Shown here: one piece after another, positions 24,091-32,785 of the stretch | Layout: each line of letters opens with the position of its first letter | How positions within the stretch are numbered: position 1 is the stretch's first letter | Source: Mucilaginibacter flavidus | GTDB lineage: Bacteria > Bacteroidota > Bacteroidia > Sphingobacteriales > Sphingobacteriaceae | DNA: 38,307 nt | Direction: 5' to 3' | Assembly: GCF_024055575.1 (NCBI RefSeq) | Contig: NZ_JAMXOE010000035.1 | Span: forward strand, 1 to 38,307 | Made by a program: the position numbers and the translations under genes | Notes under the pieces: model-generated | Databases searched by the model: none | Told to the model about the DNA's origin: nothing | What the model saw: only the letters and a program-made list of their open reading frames with translations

Positions 24091-24657
24091 TTAATTTCCT
24101 TTCGCCGGCGCTTCCGCCTCCCGTTTCATTTGGTATCCAACAATGAGCTGCCGATATGTCCAGTGGTGCTCCTGTTTTTCAAGCAGGTACTTATGAAAGG
24201 CTTCCATATCTGCATCCGGCATTCCTACTACTTTAAGATATTTCAAGCTGCTTTCCCAGTTACCAGGTGTAAATCGCCGTTTCTCGAGTATCATCTGAGC
24301 TATGACTAAATTTCGAACCGACGTATAACCAGTATCTTTTTTAGCATTATTTATAAAGGTTGATATATCGCCGTAAGTTATTTTTCCATCCCCCTTGGCT
24401 TTAATTCTTCCTAATAATAACGTACCCAGCACTGGCCCATCGCTGTAAATTCTAAGGTCAACGCTGTCGAGGCCAAGGCAGTCGGCATGTTTATTAAAAT
24501 TAGCTAACACTTCCTGTTGATTTTCAACTGCAATGTTTTGCTTCAGCAGTTTCGAACAATTGAAAGCCACTTGTGCTGATGCATCGATACAAAAACATGT
24601 AAAAACACCAATAAAGACTATTAATCGGGGTGGTAATACCTGGCGGATTTGCTTCAT
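24091..24657 (-). CDS. Small secreted protein of unknown function
   Basis: From the ATG at 24657 (MKQIRQVLPP) it has 188 residues. The signal peptide spans about residues 1-29 (LIVFIGVFTCFCIDASAQ). The mature part holds VAFNCSKLLKQN, GDGKITYGDISTFINNA and a helical C-terminus; the DGKITYGDIS piece faintly recalls an EF-hand-like loop but lacks a full motif. An earlier ATG (24675) adds MYIHFI and fits the signal less well. It begins 18 nt after the stop of the GNAT gene, so the two may be co-transcribed. No family recognised. Confidence 0.6.
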   Translation of the reverse strand: MKQIRQVLPPRLIVFIGVFTCFCIDASAQVAFNCSKLLKQNIAVENQQEVLANFNKHADCLGLDSVDLRIYSDGPVLGTLLLGRIKAKGDGKITYGDISTFINNAKKDTGYTSVRNLVIAQMILEKRRFTPGNWESSLKYLKVVGMPDADMEAFHKYLLEKQEHHWTYRQLIVGYQMKREAEAPAKGN

Positions 24658-24675
24658 AATGAAGTGAATATACAA

Positions 24676-25170
24676 TTATAATTTCTTTCGCATCACAAAA
24701 TCATTCATCCAGTATTTGCCGATGGGCACATCCTCTTCGTAAGCTACTTCAAACCCCATCTTTTCGTAAAAAGTTTTGGCATTATTGTGGCGGTTTACGT
24801 TGAGGTCGAGGGTGTGTATACCGGCGGCAATTGTATTATCAATTACCCGGTTTATCAATATTTTGCCGTACCCCTTTCCCTGTGTTTGCGGCAGGCAGTA
24901 TAATTTATGCAACTTGTAAATTTCAGAATTTTCCTCGCGCGGCGAATAGGCCGCAAAAGCCACAGGCTCACCTCCTTCAATCAACATTAAAAACGTTTGG
25001 ATATTGTTGCTGATTTGCGAGGTTAATTTTTCTGTCGAGTAAATTTCGGCCAGCATAAAATCCAATTGTTCTTTGGCAAGTATGGGAGCGTAAACCTGTC
25101 GCCAGGTTGTTTCGGCTATTTCGCGGATGGCCTCAACATCGTTGATTGTTGCTTCCCTTATAGAGTGCAT
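24676..25170 (-). CDS. GNAT-family N-acetyltransferase
   Basis: The chosen start MHSIREATINDVEAIREIAE at 25170 is the standard opening of this family; a longer frame from 25266 would read through the palindrome at 25229-25262. The 164 residues include beta-strands FLMLIEGGEPVAFAAYSP and the acetyl-CoA loop LPQTQGKGYGKILINRVI (Q-x-x-G-x-G). The end is LNVNRHNNAKTFYEKMGFEVAYEE. The substrate is not predictable. It lies about 60 nt downstream of the long perfect palindrome, which may control it. Confidence 0.9.
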   Translation of the reverse strand: MHSIREATINDVEAIREIAETTWRQVYAPILAKEQLDFMLAEIYSTEKLTSQISNNIQTFLMLIEGGEPVAFAAYSPREENSEIYKLHKLYCLPQTQGKGYGKILINRVIDNTIAAGIHTLDLNVNRHNNAKTFYEKMGFEVAYEEDVPIGKYWMNDFVMRKKL

Positions 25171-25228
25171 ATATGTAATTTCTTTGTATGTTCTTTTGCC
25201 TTCTCCGCGCCCCGATAAGCAGTTTTTA

Positions 25229-25262
25229 CAAAAGTACTGACACCAATTTGTCAGTACTTTTC
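25229..25262. promoter_or_regulatory. Long perfect palindrome upstream of the GNAT gene
   Basis: AAAAGTACTGACA (25230-25242) and TGTCAGTACTTTT (25249-25261) pair without mismatch over 13 bp around CCAATT. It lies 59 nt before the GNAT start. The core TACTGACA-n6-TGTCAGTA resembles dimeric repressor sites such as those of HxlR or TetR types. No regulator of either type is adjacent. It is AT-rich and flanked by T-runs, so a bidirectional terminator is a weaker alternative. Confidence 0.6.
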
Positions 25263-25437
25263 GCATTTTTTAGCGTGAAAAATAGCCTAAAAGGTGCGTT
25301 TTTAACACTGAAATAAGCTTTTTAACACTTGAGGCGAACCGCTTACTGTTCCACCCTGTTCCTTATGTTTCACTGTGCACAGCAACGTAAAACTATACAT
25401 CGTTCACAAGCATACACCCAGCGCAATATGGATTAAT

Positions 25438-26181
25438 TTAATGATTTTCTTCTATATCGATAATGGTTTTTGCTGACACAATTTGTCCTACGCCAAAGTA
25501 TTCTTCCAGTTCATTTAAGGTTGATGAGTTGGTAGCGATATCTTTTATTATCACGCCTTTCTCCATCAGCAGTATGCGGTCACACACATCGGTAATGTGA
25601 TTAAGGTCGTGGCTGGAAATAAGGGTTGTTACCCCTTTGTTTTTATTTAAATCCTTTAAAATACTTTTCAGCCTGAACTGGGTGCTGGGGTCTATATTAG
25701 CAAACGGTTCGTCGAGCATCAGCAGCTCCGGGTTTTGTAAAAGGCATGATGCCACCCCCACCTTGCACTGGTTCCCTTTGGAAAGGTCGCGGATATATTT
25801 ACCTTTTTTTAATATCTCGCCGTTAAAAAAATCGGTAAGTCCTGCTAAAAAATCATCAACATGTGCGCGGCTTTGCTGGTGCAGGCCGCCGATAAAGTAA
25901 AAATATTCTTCAGGTGTAAGGTAATCAATCAAAAACCCCTCATCAAGGTATGATGCGGTGTAGTTTTTCCAGTTTTCGTGCCCGGCAACATTCTCCCCAT
26001 TCGACAAAACCTGCCCGGCCTCGGGCCTGATTAAATCAAGCATCACACGGAACAGGGTAGTTTTACCCGCACCGTTGTTGCCCACCAACCCTACGCTTTC
26101 ACCTTTTTTAATGTGGATCTCCGGAACATTTACAACAATTGCGCCGTTGTAAACTTTTTTAAGGTTTTTAATCTCTATCAT
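25438..26181 (-). CDS. ABC transporter ATP-binding protein
   Basis: The 247-residue ATPase has Walker A GNNGAGKTT (34-42), a signature LSKGNQ (133-138) in place of LSGGQ, and Walker B LLMLDEPF (153-160). A Q-loop, D-loop (ANIDP) and switch His (ISSHDL) are also present. It is of the bacterial export/permease-associated type. It begins 1 nt after the stop of the DUF5687 permease gene, with which it must form a transporter. Substrate unknown. The signature keeps Ser and Gly, so activity is expected. Confidence 0.93.
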   Translation of the reverse strand: MIEIKNLKKVYNGAIVVNVPEIHIKKGESVGLVGNNGAGKTTLFRVMLDLIRPEAGQVLSNGENVAGHENWKNYTASYLDEGFLIDYLTPEEYFYFIGGLHQQSRAHVDDFLAGLTDFFNGEILKKGKYIRDLSKGNQCKVGVASCLLQNPELLMLDEPFANIDPSTQFRLKSILKDLNKNKGVTTLISSHDLNHITDVCDRILLMEKGVIIKDIATNSSTLNELEEYFGVGQIVSAKTIIDIEENH

Positions 26182-26182
26182 C

Positions 26183-27661
26183 TTATTTATTTCTGAAGCC
26201 TTCAGCTATGGTGTATCTTTTTGTGTGAAAATCCGCCTCCAGTTTTTTTATCCAAAAACCGCGGGTAAATGTGCAAACCAACCCTACTATCCCAAGTATG
26301 CCCAGCCCCGTGTTTGCCTGGTGAAATAAGACAAACGGCACGTATATTACAAAAGGGGCAACCAAGAGCGGGAATGATAAAATCCATTGGTTACCGCTCA
26401 TCCCTTCCCAGTTAAACGCAGCGCCTTTTGACAGGTCCATGCGCTTATAATTACGATTGGCAAAAAACAGCACCATGGTAGTATTTACGCCTATGTTCCA
26501 TAAATACATAATTACTTCAATCACCAGTGTCTTCCAGCCAAAGTAAACATAGGGCGTTGCAAGCAGTAAAAATACCGTTGATACCATAGTGAACAGCAGG
26601 TATTTAGCCCTCAAAAACTCACCGAACTTTACTTTGCTTACCAGCAGCCCATCAAAATGCGAGGCCTGCCAGGCATACATAAACTGCCCATAATTGATGA
26701 TGAAAATACCCGTCATAAACATGCTTACAAATACTTTGTAGCCCTCACCATTCATTTGGGGGTTCGGATAAAACATTAATCCGTAAAACATAAAAAACAG
26801 GCCCATAATTAGGGCCGAACGCGGGCGTTTGTTGCGAAAAATAAGTTTAAGCTCATTAGCCGCTAAATCGCCAACACTGCCAAAGCGGCTCAGGAAAGGA
26901 TATTCTGTGCTGCTTTTATATTTGGTGTCTTTACGCGAGCCAAGCTCTTCCAGGTAAAGGTTATCTTTTAAATATACAAAGTTCAGGTAATACATTACCG
27001 CGCCGAGCAACACAGGTATAATTGCCAAAAGCGGGTACTTTATTAAGCCGCCGAAAAACAGGTACGAAAATTTGCGGATGGAAATAAAATGCCAAAGAAA
27101 ATCAGACAGGCCAATCAATATAATCACAGCCACGGCAATTAAAAATATCCAGCCGTTTATGTTTGCCTTCCGTTTCAAATACAAGGCCAGGTAATTGTTA
27201 AATACCGTAAGGCCGGCTATAGAAACCACAAAGGCAAGGGCCGCTACACCACCCGAATCGGTCATGATGATTTTTAAAACAAAAGGGACAAATAACAGAA
27301 AGGGCCACAGGTTAAAAACCGAAAGTAAAGCAGTAAACGCCAGGTAACGCACCAGCGAATTACGTTTGACCGGCAGTTGCAGATAGGGTTGTACCCGTAG
27401 TGTCGGTAAATCCTGCAGTTGCAGGCGCGTAAATAAGTCGCTTAAGTAATACAGCAATATTATACCACAGTAAGTAACAACTATATCAGTTTTGCCCCCG
27501 GCCTTTAGCAACAGCTTATCCAGGCTAAAACCAATAACGCACACTATCAGCAACAGGTATAATATCAGCAAGCCCATTACTATACGCACCGCAATACTTT
27601 TGCCTGTGTTTTTTGAGCGCCAAAAAGCTTTTAGTTCATGTTTGACAAAGGTTGCGGTCAT
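26183..27661 (-). CDS. DUF5687-family ABC permease
   Basis: The 492-residue protein has about 11-12 predicted membrane helices and opens with FVKHELKAFWRSKNTGKSI, a form found in Bacteroidota DUF5687 permeases. Other blocks are LYYLSDLFTRLQLQDLPTLRVQPYLQLP and ANELKLIFRNKRPRSALIMG. Two copies of the ELK..FR(S/N)K amphipathic helix precede the two halves, suggesting an internal duplication as in ABC-2 permeases. It is the first gene of the two-gene transporter unit. Confidence 0.85.
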   Translation of the reverse strand: MTATFVKHELKAFWRSKNTGKSIAVRIVMGLLILYLLLIVCVIGFSLDKLLLKAGGKTDIVVTYCGIILLYYLSDLFTRLQLQDLPTLRVQPYLQLPVKRNSLVRYLAFTALLSVFNLWPFLLFVPFVLKIIMTDSGGVAALAFVVSIAGLTVFNNYLALYLKRKANINGWIFLIAVAVIILIGLSDFLWHFISIRKFSYLFFGGLIKYPLLAIIPVLLGAVMYYLNFVYLKDNLYLEELGSRKDTKYKSSTEYPFLSRFGSVGDLAANELKLIFRNKRPRSALIMGLFFMFYGLMFYPNPQMNGEGYKVFVSMFMTGIFIINYGQFMYAWQASHFDGLLVSKVKFGEFLRAKYLLFTMVSTVFLLLATPYVYFGWKTLVIEVIMYLWNIGVNTTMVLFFANRNYKRMDLSKGAAFNWEGMSGNQWILSFPLLVAPFVIYVPFVLFHQANTGLGILGIVGLVCTFTRGFWIKKLEADFHTKRYTIAEGFRNK

Positions 27662-27792
27662 CTGAATAGTTCAATAATTAATCAGTGGTAATAATAGGCA
27701 AAAAATTGCATGTTTAAGTGACAGGCATCAACATTTCGATATCACGCCCTGAATTTCACGCCGTCCAAACATTCCCCCAGGGAGTAAAATTA

Positions 27793-29073
27793 TCAATATT
27801 TATACCTGTTGCCCCAAAGCTTTTTCAACTTTTCTTTGGTCTCATTTTCGCGGGCATTATTGCCGGGGTCGTATAGTTTTGTGCCTTTAATAGCTTCGGG
27901 TAAAAAATCGAGGTCGGTAAAGTTGCCTTCATAGCTGTGGGCATATTTGTAGTCTTTACCGTATCCAATATTTTTCATCAGTTTGGTTGGTGCATTGCGC
28001 AGGTGCAGGGGCACGGGCAGGTCGCCCATTTGTTTAACCATGGCAATGGCGGCGCCGATTGCCGTTGTGGCCGAATTGCTCTTTGCCGATGTTGCCAAAT
28101 AAATAGCCGTTTGTGACAATATCAATTGCGACTCGGGCATGCCTATTTTATTTACCGCTTCAAAACAGCTTTGCGCCAATAAAAGCGCATTTGGATTCGC
28201 GTTGCCAATATCTTCGGATGCCAGTATCAGCATCCTGCGGGCAATAAACAGCGGGTCTTCCCCGCCTACAATCATCCTGGCCAGCCAGTAAACAGCTCCG
28301 TTAGGGTCGCTGCCGCGCATGGATTTAATGAAGGCCGAAATAATATCATAATGCTGCTCGCCAGCCTTATCATACAGCGCCATGTTTTGTTGCACGTGCT
28401 CCAATACATTCTCATTGGTCAGCGTAATTTTCTTGCCCGGGAAAGCATTTACCAGCAGCTCAAAGATATTCAGCAGCTTGCGGGCATCGCCGCCCGAGAG
28501 TCGCAGCAACGCTTCGTTTTCTTTTATGGTGATGCTTTTCTTTTGCAGCACCTCGTCTTCTTTCATTGCCTTATCCACCAAACTAACCAAATCATCCTCG
28601 TTTAGAGATTGCAGGATGTATACCTGGCAACGCGACAGCAAAGCGGAGATAACCTCGAAAGAAGGATTTTCGGTAGTGGCGCCTATCAAAGTAACTGTCC
28701 CCCGCTCCACAGCGCCCAGCAACGAGTCCTGCTGCGATTTGGAGAAACGGTGGATTTCATCGATAAACAATACCGGCAGGATTCCGCCTTCGGCTTTTAT
28801 CAACGAGGCTTTTTCAATTACCTCGCGCACATCTTTCACGCCCGAATTAATGGCGCTTAAGGCAAAAAACGGCCGGTCGAGGGTTTGGGAAATGATATAA
28901 GCCAGTGTGGTTTTCCCCACACCCGGCGGCCCCCAGAATATCATCGACGGCAGTTGGCCCGACTCGATAGCCTTTCGCAAAACTGCACCTTTGCCCACCA
29001 AATGTTTCTGCCCAACGTAATCGTCCAGGTTTTTGGGGCGCATGCGCTCGGCTAATGGCGGCAGGTTGTTCAT
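27793..29073 (-). CDS. rarA: Replication-associated recombination protein A (RarA/MgsA)
   Basis: The 426-residue AAA+ ATPase opens LAERMRPKNLDDYVGQKHLVGKG. Walker A is GPPGVGKTT (48-56), Walker B VLFIDEIHRF (101-110), sensor 1 IGATTENPSFE (130-140), and sensor 2 lies in SGGDARKLLN. The C-terminal domain shows DPNGAVYWLARMIVGGEDP, RRMLILASEDIGNANP and the MP...L..A.IYLA pattern. It acts at stalled forks and on single-stranded DNA ends in the DnaX/Mgs1 family. It is a single gene, upstream of the ABC unit but separated from it by 131 nt. Confidence 0.95.
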   Translation of the reverse strand: MNNLPPLAERMRPKNLDDYVGQKHLVGKGAVLRKAIESGQLPSMIFWGPPGVGKTTLAYIISQTLDRPFFALSAINSGVKDVREVIEKASLIKAEGGILPVLFIDEIHRFSKSQQDSLLGAVERGTVTLIGATTENPSFEVISALLSRCQVYILQSLNEDDLVSLVDKAMKEDEVLQKKSITIKENEALLRLSGGDARKLLNIFELLVNAFPGKKITLTNENVLEHVQQNMALYDKAGEQHYDIISAFIKSMRGSDPNGAVYWLARMIVGGEDPLFIARRMLILASEDIGNANPNALLLAQSCFEAVNKIGMPESQLILSQTAIYLATSAKSNSATTAIGAAIAMVKQMGDLPVPLHLRNAPTKLMKNIGYGKDYKYAHSYEGNFTDLDFLPEAIKGTKLYDPGNNARENETKEKLKKLWGNRYKY

Positions 29074-29171
29074 ATGGGTAAAATTGAGAAAAGTAAATGC
29101 TAAATCCTAATATTTTTAGCAGGATGCTGTGGAAATAACAAGAATGAATTATCATTGTTTTAGAGAGACGT

Positions 29172-29504
29172 TTAGATCAGTCCATTGTCGGCAAGAACCT
29201 GATCAAGAAAGTTATCAGAAATATTTTCCATATCCGATTTATCGTAAATCGAAACTAACGTAATGCGTTCCTTTAACACTTTTACACAAGTAATAACCCT
29301 TGAACCGCCCGACTTGCCGGCCATTTTTGATGTGATTTTCATGCGTACTTTAAAGCAGTTCTTGCCCAGGCTTTCGCCCTGAAAGGGGTTCTCTATAAGA
29401 CTTTTCGCCAATTCGGAGACATCTTGCTTAATGGAAGGATACTTTTTGGCGAGTTTTTTTAGTTCGCGGTCAAAGTTTGGTATTGTTCTAAACTCAAAGC
29501 TCAT
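29172..29504 (-). CDS. RelE/ParE-like toxin
   Basis: The 110-residue protein has the RelE-superfamily order: IPNFDRELKKLAKKYPSIKQDV, LIENPFQGESLGKNCFKVRM, GKSGGSRVITCVKVLKERITLVSIYDKSDMENIS. The RVI...V......L..IYDKS.....S pattern is that of ParE/RelE-type toxins in Bacteroidota. Catalytic residues of RelE itself are not all evident. It overlaps the upstream antitoxin gene by 11 nt. The target, mRNA or gyrase, cannot be told. Confidence 0.82.
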   Translation of the reverse strand: MSFEFRTIPNFDRELKKLAKKYPSIKQDVSELAKSLIENPFQGESLGKNCFKVRMKITSKMAGKSGGSRVITCVKVLKERITLVSIYDKSDMENISDNFLDQVLADNGLI

Positions 29505-29727
29505 CTAATAACTCTTGCAACGGGCGGTCTTTCAATTTTCCTTCTTCAACCATTTTAAGCTCAACAAATCCTTGTTTTACATTATTCCAGATTTCCCGCT
29601 GTTCAGAGGTTAGCTGCTCCTCCGCAGTTTTTGCAGGTTCAACCACTTTTACAAAGTTCAGTGACTTCATCAACTTCATAAAAAAAGCAAATTTATTTTC
29701 GGGTACATTAATGGTTACCTGTTTCAT
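29494..29727 (-). CDS. Antitoxin partner of the RelE-like toxin
   Basis: The 77-residue protein starts MKQVTINVPENKFAFFMKLM, the strand-helix form of small ribbon-helix-helix-like antitoxins. It has an acidic-basic helical tail (TSEQREIWNNVKQGFVELK and LQELLDEL) that should wrap the toxin. ATG at 29727 is chosen; an earlier ATG at 29754 adds MSFVLYLKI. The order antitoxin then toxin with an 11-nt overlap is standard. A -7 box lies at 29778-29785. Confidence 0.75.
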   Translation of the reverse strand: MKQVTINVPENKFAFFMKLMKSLNFVKVVEPAKTAEEQLTSEQREIWNNVKQGFVELKMVEEGKLKDRPLQELLDEL

Positions 29728-29777
29728 TATTTTAAGATATAATACAAAAGACAAACGCTTTTAAATCAAACTGATCA

Positions 29778-29785
29778 CAAATATA
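29778..29785 (-). promoter_or_regulatory. -7 box for the toxin-antitoxin operon
   Basis: On the minus strand TATATTTG matches TAnnTTTG exactly, 50 nt before the antitoxin ATG. It is back to back with a plus-strand box at 29806-29813. Confidence 0.5.
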
Positions 29786-29805
29786 ATAAACAAATTTTAT
29801 AATGT

Positions 29806-29813
29806 TATTTTTG
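29806..29813 (+). promoter_or_regulatory. -7 box for the AlkA-like gene
   Basis: TATTTTTG matches TAnnTTTG exactly and lies 22 nt before the GTG start at 29836. The spacing to a -33 TTG is unclear. Confidence 0.5.
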
Positions 29814-29835
29814 AAACTCAAGGCAACAATAACCC

Positions 29836-30471
29836 GTGACTAACCAATTCACCAAATCTACCTTTCATTCTTTTTGCGACAAGCTAATTCCAACCGATAC
29901 AGATTTAGCCGCCATCTTTAACGCTTATGGCTATCCGCCATTCTGGAACCGGCCCAATACATTCGAAACCCTGGTACATATTATTTTAGAGCAGCAGGTT
30001 TCGCTGGCATCGGCGCTGTCGGCTTTAAATAAATTGAAAGAGCGTTTACAGGAGTTAACCCCGGCCCGGTTGCTGTTATTAACCGACGAAGAAATGCGGG
30101 CCTGTTATGTTAGTCGCCAGAAAAACATCTACCTAAAATATTTGGCAGAAGCCATTTTAAGCGGGCAATTGAATTTGAAGTCCCTTGAAAATATGCCAGA
30201 CGAAGAAGTGCGCACCAGGCTAACCGCCCTGAAAGGCATTGGCAACTGGACGACCGACATCTACCTAATTTTTGTTTTACAGCACCCCGATGTATTCCCC
30301 ATTGGCGATTTGGCGGCGGTGAATGCCTTAAAACGGGTCAAAAATTTACCGACAGAAACTACAAAGGAGCAGGTGCTTGAAGTTGTCGCCCAATGGCAAC
30401 GTTACCGAACCATTGCTACTATGCTGTTATGGCATTATTATTTATCGGCACCGAAGAAAGCGGCCAAATAA
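29836..30471 (+). CDS. AlkA-like DNA-3-methyladenine glycosylase (HhH-GPD)
   Basis: The 211-residue protein has the HhH-GPD fold: FETLVHIILEQQVSLASAL, then the helix-hairpin-helix in LTALKGIGNWTTDIYLIF (129-146) and the catalytic Asp158 in VFPIGDLAAVNALKRV. It removes alkylated bases from DNA. The start is GTG, because an in-frame stop lies two codons upstream and the next Met is well inside the domain. It is shorter than E. coli AlkA, lacking that protein's N-terminal domain. It is a single gene, divergent from the toxin-antitoxin pair. Confidence 0.88.
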   Translation: MTNQFTKSTFHSFCDKLIPTDTDLAAIFNAYGYPPFWNRPNTFETLVHIILEQQVSLASALSALNKLKERLQELTPARLLLLTDEEMRACYVSRQKNIYLKYLAEAILSGQLNLKSLENMPDEEVRTRLTALKGIGNWTTDIYLIFVLQHPDVFPIGDLAAVNALKRVKNLPTETTKEQVLEVVAQWQRYRTIATMLLWHYYLSAPKKAAK

Positions 30472-30525
30472 ACCTACGAATGGCCTAAAACTTCGTAAGT
30501 TTAGCGAGCTATCAAATTAAATAAT

Positions 30526-31083
30526 ATGACCGAAAAAGAAAAGATGATAACTGCGCTCCCCTATCGCGCAAACGACCCGGAACTGGTTAAGCTTCGCCGG
30601 GAAGTGAGGTTAAAACTGGCAGCGTATAACACCCACTTGGAATATGATGCTGAGGAACTTTCAGGAACACTAAAAACCATTTTAGGCACAATGGGCAGCG
30701 GCAGCTGGATTGAACCCCCGTTTTATTGCGATTATGGCTTCAACATTACCACGGGCAAAGATTTTTACATGAATTTTGACTGCGTGATATTAGATGTAGC
30801 CCCTGTAACCATTGGCGACAATGTAATGTGCGGACCAAAAGTGCAATTACTCACCGCCACCCACAGCGTAAATGCAGAAGAACGCAATTTCTCGGGTACG
30901 GAGCTTGGCAAGCCCATTGTTATTGGCAACAGAGTTTGGATTGGTGCGGGTGTGATTGTTTGCCCCGGCGTTACCATTGGCGATGAAGCCGTAATTGGTG
31001 CGGGCAGCGTGGTTACGCGCGATATACCGCCGGGCGTGTTTGCTGCGGGGAATCCGTGTAAGGTGATAAAGGTTATTGAATGA
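30526..31083 (+). CDS. maa: Maltose/galactoside O-acetyltransferase-type hexapeptide enzyme
   Basis: The 185-residue protein has the N-terminal Mac domain (KEKMITALPYRANDPEL, helices to about 57) and a left-handed beta-helix of hexapeptide turns (VTIGDNVMCGP, PIVIGNRVWIGAGVIVCPGV, TIGDEAVIGAGSVV). The catalytic His113 is in LLTATHSVNAEERN. It transfers acetyl from acetyl-CoA to sugars such as maltose or glucose. It ends GNPCKVIKVI, the family's usual close. The gene is 28 nt from the following small membrane gene. Confidence 0.9.
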   Translation: MTEKEKMITALPYRANDPELVKLRREVRLKLAAYNTHLEYDAEELSGTLKTILGTMGSGSWIEPPFYCDYGFNITTGKDFYMNFDCVILDVAPVTIGDNVMCGPKVQLLTATHSVNAEERNFSGTELGKPIVIGNRVWIGAGVIVCPGVTIGDEAVIGAGSVVTRDIPPGVFAAGNPCKVIKVIE

Positions 31084-31110
31084 CACATTTTAAACCAGGA
31101 ACATCAAAAA

Positions 31111-31518
31111 ATGGCTGACGGTCGTATTGAAGGCTATTTGCAAAAGAATTTGCTATACGCATTTTTGATTAATGCTCTTTTTGCCTTTTTATCAGTGCAA
31201 GTGGTATACTCCCACCTGACAGGTAGCATGGAAGGCAACCAAGGGGTGATGATCGTGGCTTTATCAGGAGCAATATGGTCGGTATTTCTTACTGTTTGCT
31301 CAACCACCATATTTCTTAACATATATCCTTCCATCAGAAATGATAAAATCTACGTGTTTTTCACTTACTATCTTATACCGATAATAGCCGCATTAATAGC
31401 AGGAGGCTTTATGCGTTCATCCGGAATGCTGCCTGCATTTTTTACGGTAACTATTCCGTTTTTTATTTCACAAACTGTTTTCTATATAAGGTTTTTAAAA
31501 ATAGCAGATAAACTTTAG
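31111..31518 (+). CDS. Small four-TM membrane protein
   Basis: The 135 residues contain four hydrophobic segments at about 14-33, 44-68, 79-100 and 106-128, joined by short polar loops. No family recognised. It follows the acetyltransferase gene by 27 nt on the same strand and could be co-transcribed. A 120-nt gap separates it from the DUF4097 gene. Confidence 0.6.
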   Translation: MADGRIEGYLQKNLLYAFLINALFAFLSVQVVYSHLTGSMEGNQGVMIVALSGAIWSVFLTVCSTTIFLNIYPSIRNDKIYVFFTYYLIPIIAALIAGGFMRSSGMLPAFFTVTIPFFISQTVFYIRFLKIADKL

Positions 31519-31638
31519 CAGTACCCCCTGGAGCTTCAGTGTCGCAGGAATTGGTCTGACGTCCTCAAAAATAAATATCGGCCAACATGCAACGTATCAA
31601 ATAAATTTTAAGTCTGATAGATAAACAAACTTAAAATC

Positions 31639-32682
31639 ATGAAAGCTTATTTAACCTTATTGATAGTTGCCTGCCAAAGTGTTGCGGCGTTGGCACAGGA
31701 TGACAAAACTCCTTATTTAACCAAATCACTTTCGAGCGATGCCATAAACAGCGTTGTTGTTTCTACTTCGGGAGGTGGCATAAAAGTTAGCGGCGAAAGC
31801 GGGCAGTCGCCACGCATTGAGGTTTATATTAGGGGCAATAACAATCGTCAACTATCGAAAGAAGAAATTCAAAAACGCCTGGCAGAAGATTATGAAATGA
31901 ATATCGCCGTTAACGGGCATGAATTGAGCGCTACGGTAAAACAAAAACACCCTTTTCTTAACATGAACTGGCGCAATCAGATGAGTATTTCATTTAAAAT
32001 ATATGTACCCGAAAACGTAACCACCAATTTAAAGACCAGTGGCGGCGGCATCGATCTTGATAATTTAAAGGGTGCTGAAACATTTAGCACCAGCGGCGGC
32101 GGTTTACGGCTCAATAAGCTAACCGGCGTTATTCGCGGCCGTACATCGGGCGGCGGTATCGATGTTTCAAATTCGGGCGACGACCTCGACTTAAATACCA
32201 GCGGTGGCGGCATCACTGCAAAAAACTGCAACGGTAAAATAAGACTGGTAACCAGCGGCGGCGGCTTGCGCCTGGAGGATTTAAAAGGTAATATTTATGC
32301 CCATACCAGCGGCGGCGGCGTAGAAGGTCGCAACATTGACGGTGAGTTGGTTACAGGCACATCGGGCGGCGGCGTCGATTTAAAGAACATGAACTGCAGC
32401 CTTGACGCCTCTTCAAGCGGGGGTGGTTTAAGCATAGAAATGAAACATGTTGGCCAATACCTTAAATTGCATACCAGCGCAGGCAACATCGATCTGGATT
32501 TACCAGCAGGCCAGGGCCTCGATCTTGCAATAAGAGGCGAAGGCGTTAACCAGCACCCTACAAAGCTCAGCAACTTTAGCGGCGAGTGGAATAAAAACCG
32601 CATAAATGGCACTGTAAACGGCGGCGGCGCGCAGGTTTCCGCAAGCGCATCAAGTGGGGATGTGAATTTGAAGTTTAATTAA
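31639..32682 (+). CDS. Secreted DUF4097-family beta-helix protein with TSGGG repeats
   Basis: The 347-residue protein has a signal peptide (1-20, LIVACQSVAALAQ). The body contains about ten TSGGGI/TSGGGL/SSGGGL repeats 18-20 residues apart from about residue 45 to 270, the beta-strand-repeat pattern of DUF4097/GIN-domain adhesin-like proteins. The closing VSASASSGDVNLKFN is also typical. These proteins are found at the surface or in the periplasm, with roles unknown. It is last on the plus strand before a bidirectional terminator. Confidence 0.8.
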   Translation: MKAYLTLLIVACQSVAALAQDDKTPYLTKSLSSDAINSVVVSTSGGGIKVSGESGQSPRIEVYIRGNNNRQLSKEEIQKRLAEDYEMNIAVNGHELSATVKQKHPFLNMNWRNQMSISFKIYVPENVTTNLKTSGGGIDLDNLKGAETFSTSGGGLRLNKLTGVIRGRTSGGGIDVSNSGDDLDLNTSGGGITAKNCNGKIRLVTSGGGLRLEDLKGNIYAHTSGGGVEGRNIDGELVTGTSGGGVDLKNMNCSLDASSSGGGLSIEMKHVGQYLKLHTSAGNIDLDLPAGQGLDLAIRGEGVNQHPTKLSNFSGEWNKNRINGTVNGGGAQVSASASSGDVNLKFN

Positions 32683-32695
32683 GCCAAATTGTAGA

Positions 32696-32713
32696 GACAC
32701 AATACTTTGTGTC
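32696..32713. repeat. Short GACACAA hairpin (REP-like)
   Basis: GACACAA (32696-32702) and TTGTGTC (32707-32713) are perfect inverted 7-nt arms around TACT. The stretch GTAGAGACACAATA resembles short repeats dispersed in intergenic regions of many genomes. No T-run follows. Confidence 0.4.
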
Positions 32714-32747
32714 GCTGAAAGGCACGACTGAATTGTGGACATATATC

Positions 32748-32785
32748 AAAAAGCGGATTGGCCCAAAGTCAATCCGCTTTTTTTA
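32748..32785. terminator. Bidirectional terminator
   Basis: AAAAAGCGGATTG (32748-32760) pairs with CAATCCGCTTTTT (32770-32782) over 13 bp with a 9-nt loop. Runs of A and T on either side give a T-run in both directions. It ends the DUF4097 gene (+) and reaches the stop codon of the secreted protein (-). Confidence 0.9.

Noticed and set aside
31639..32682. Repeats of the DUF4097 gene as a tandem DNA satellite
   Set aside because: The spacing of 18-20 residues and the varied codons show a protein repeat rather than a DNA array.
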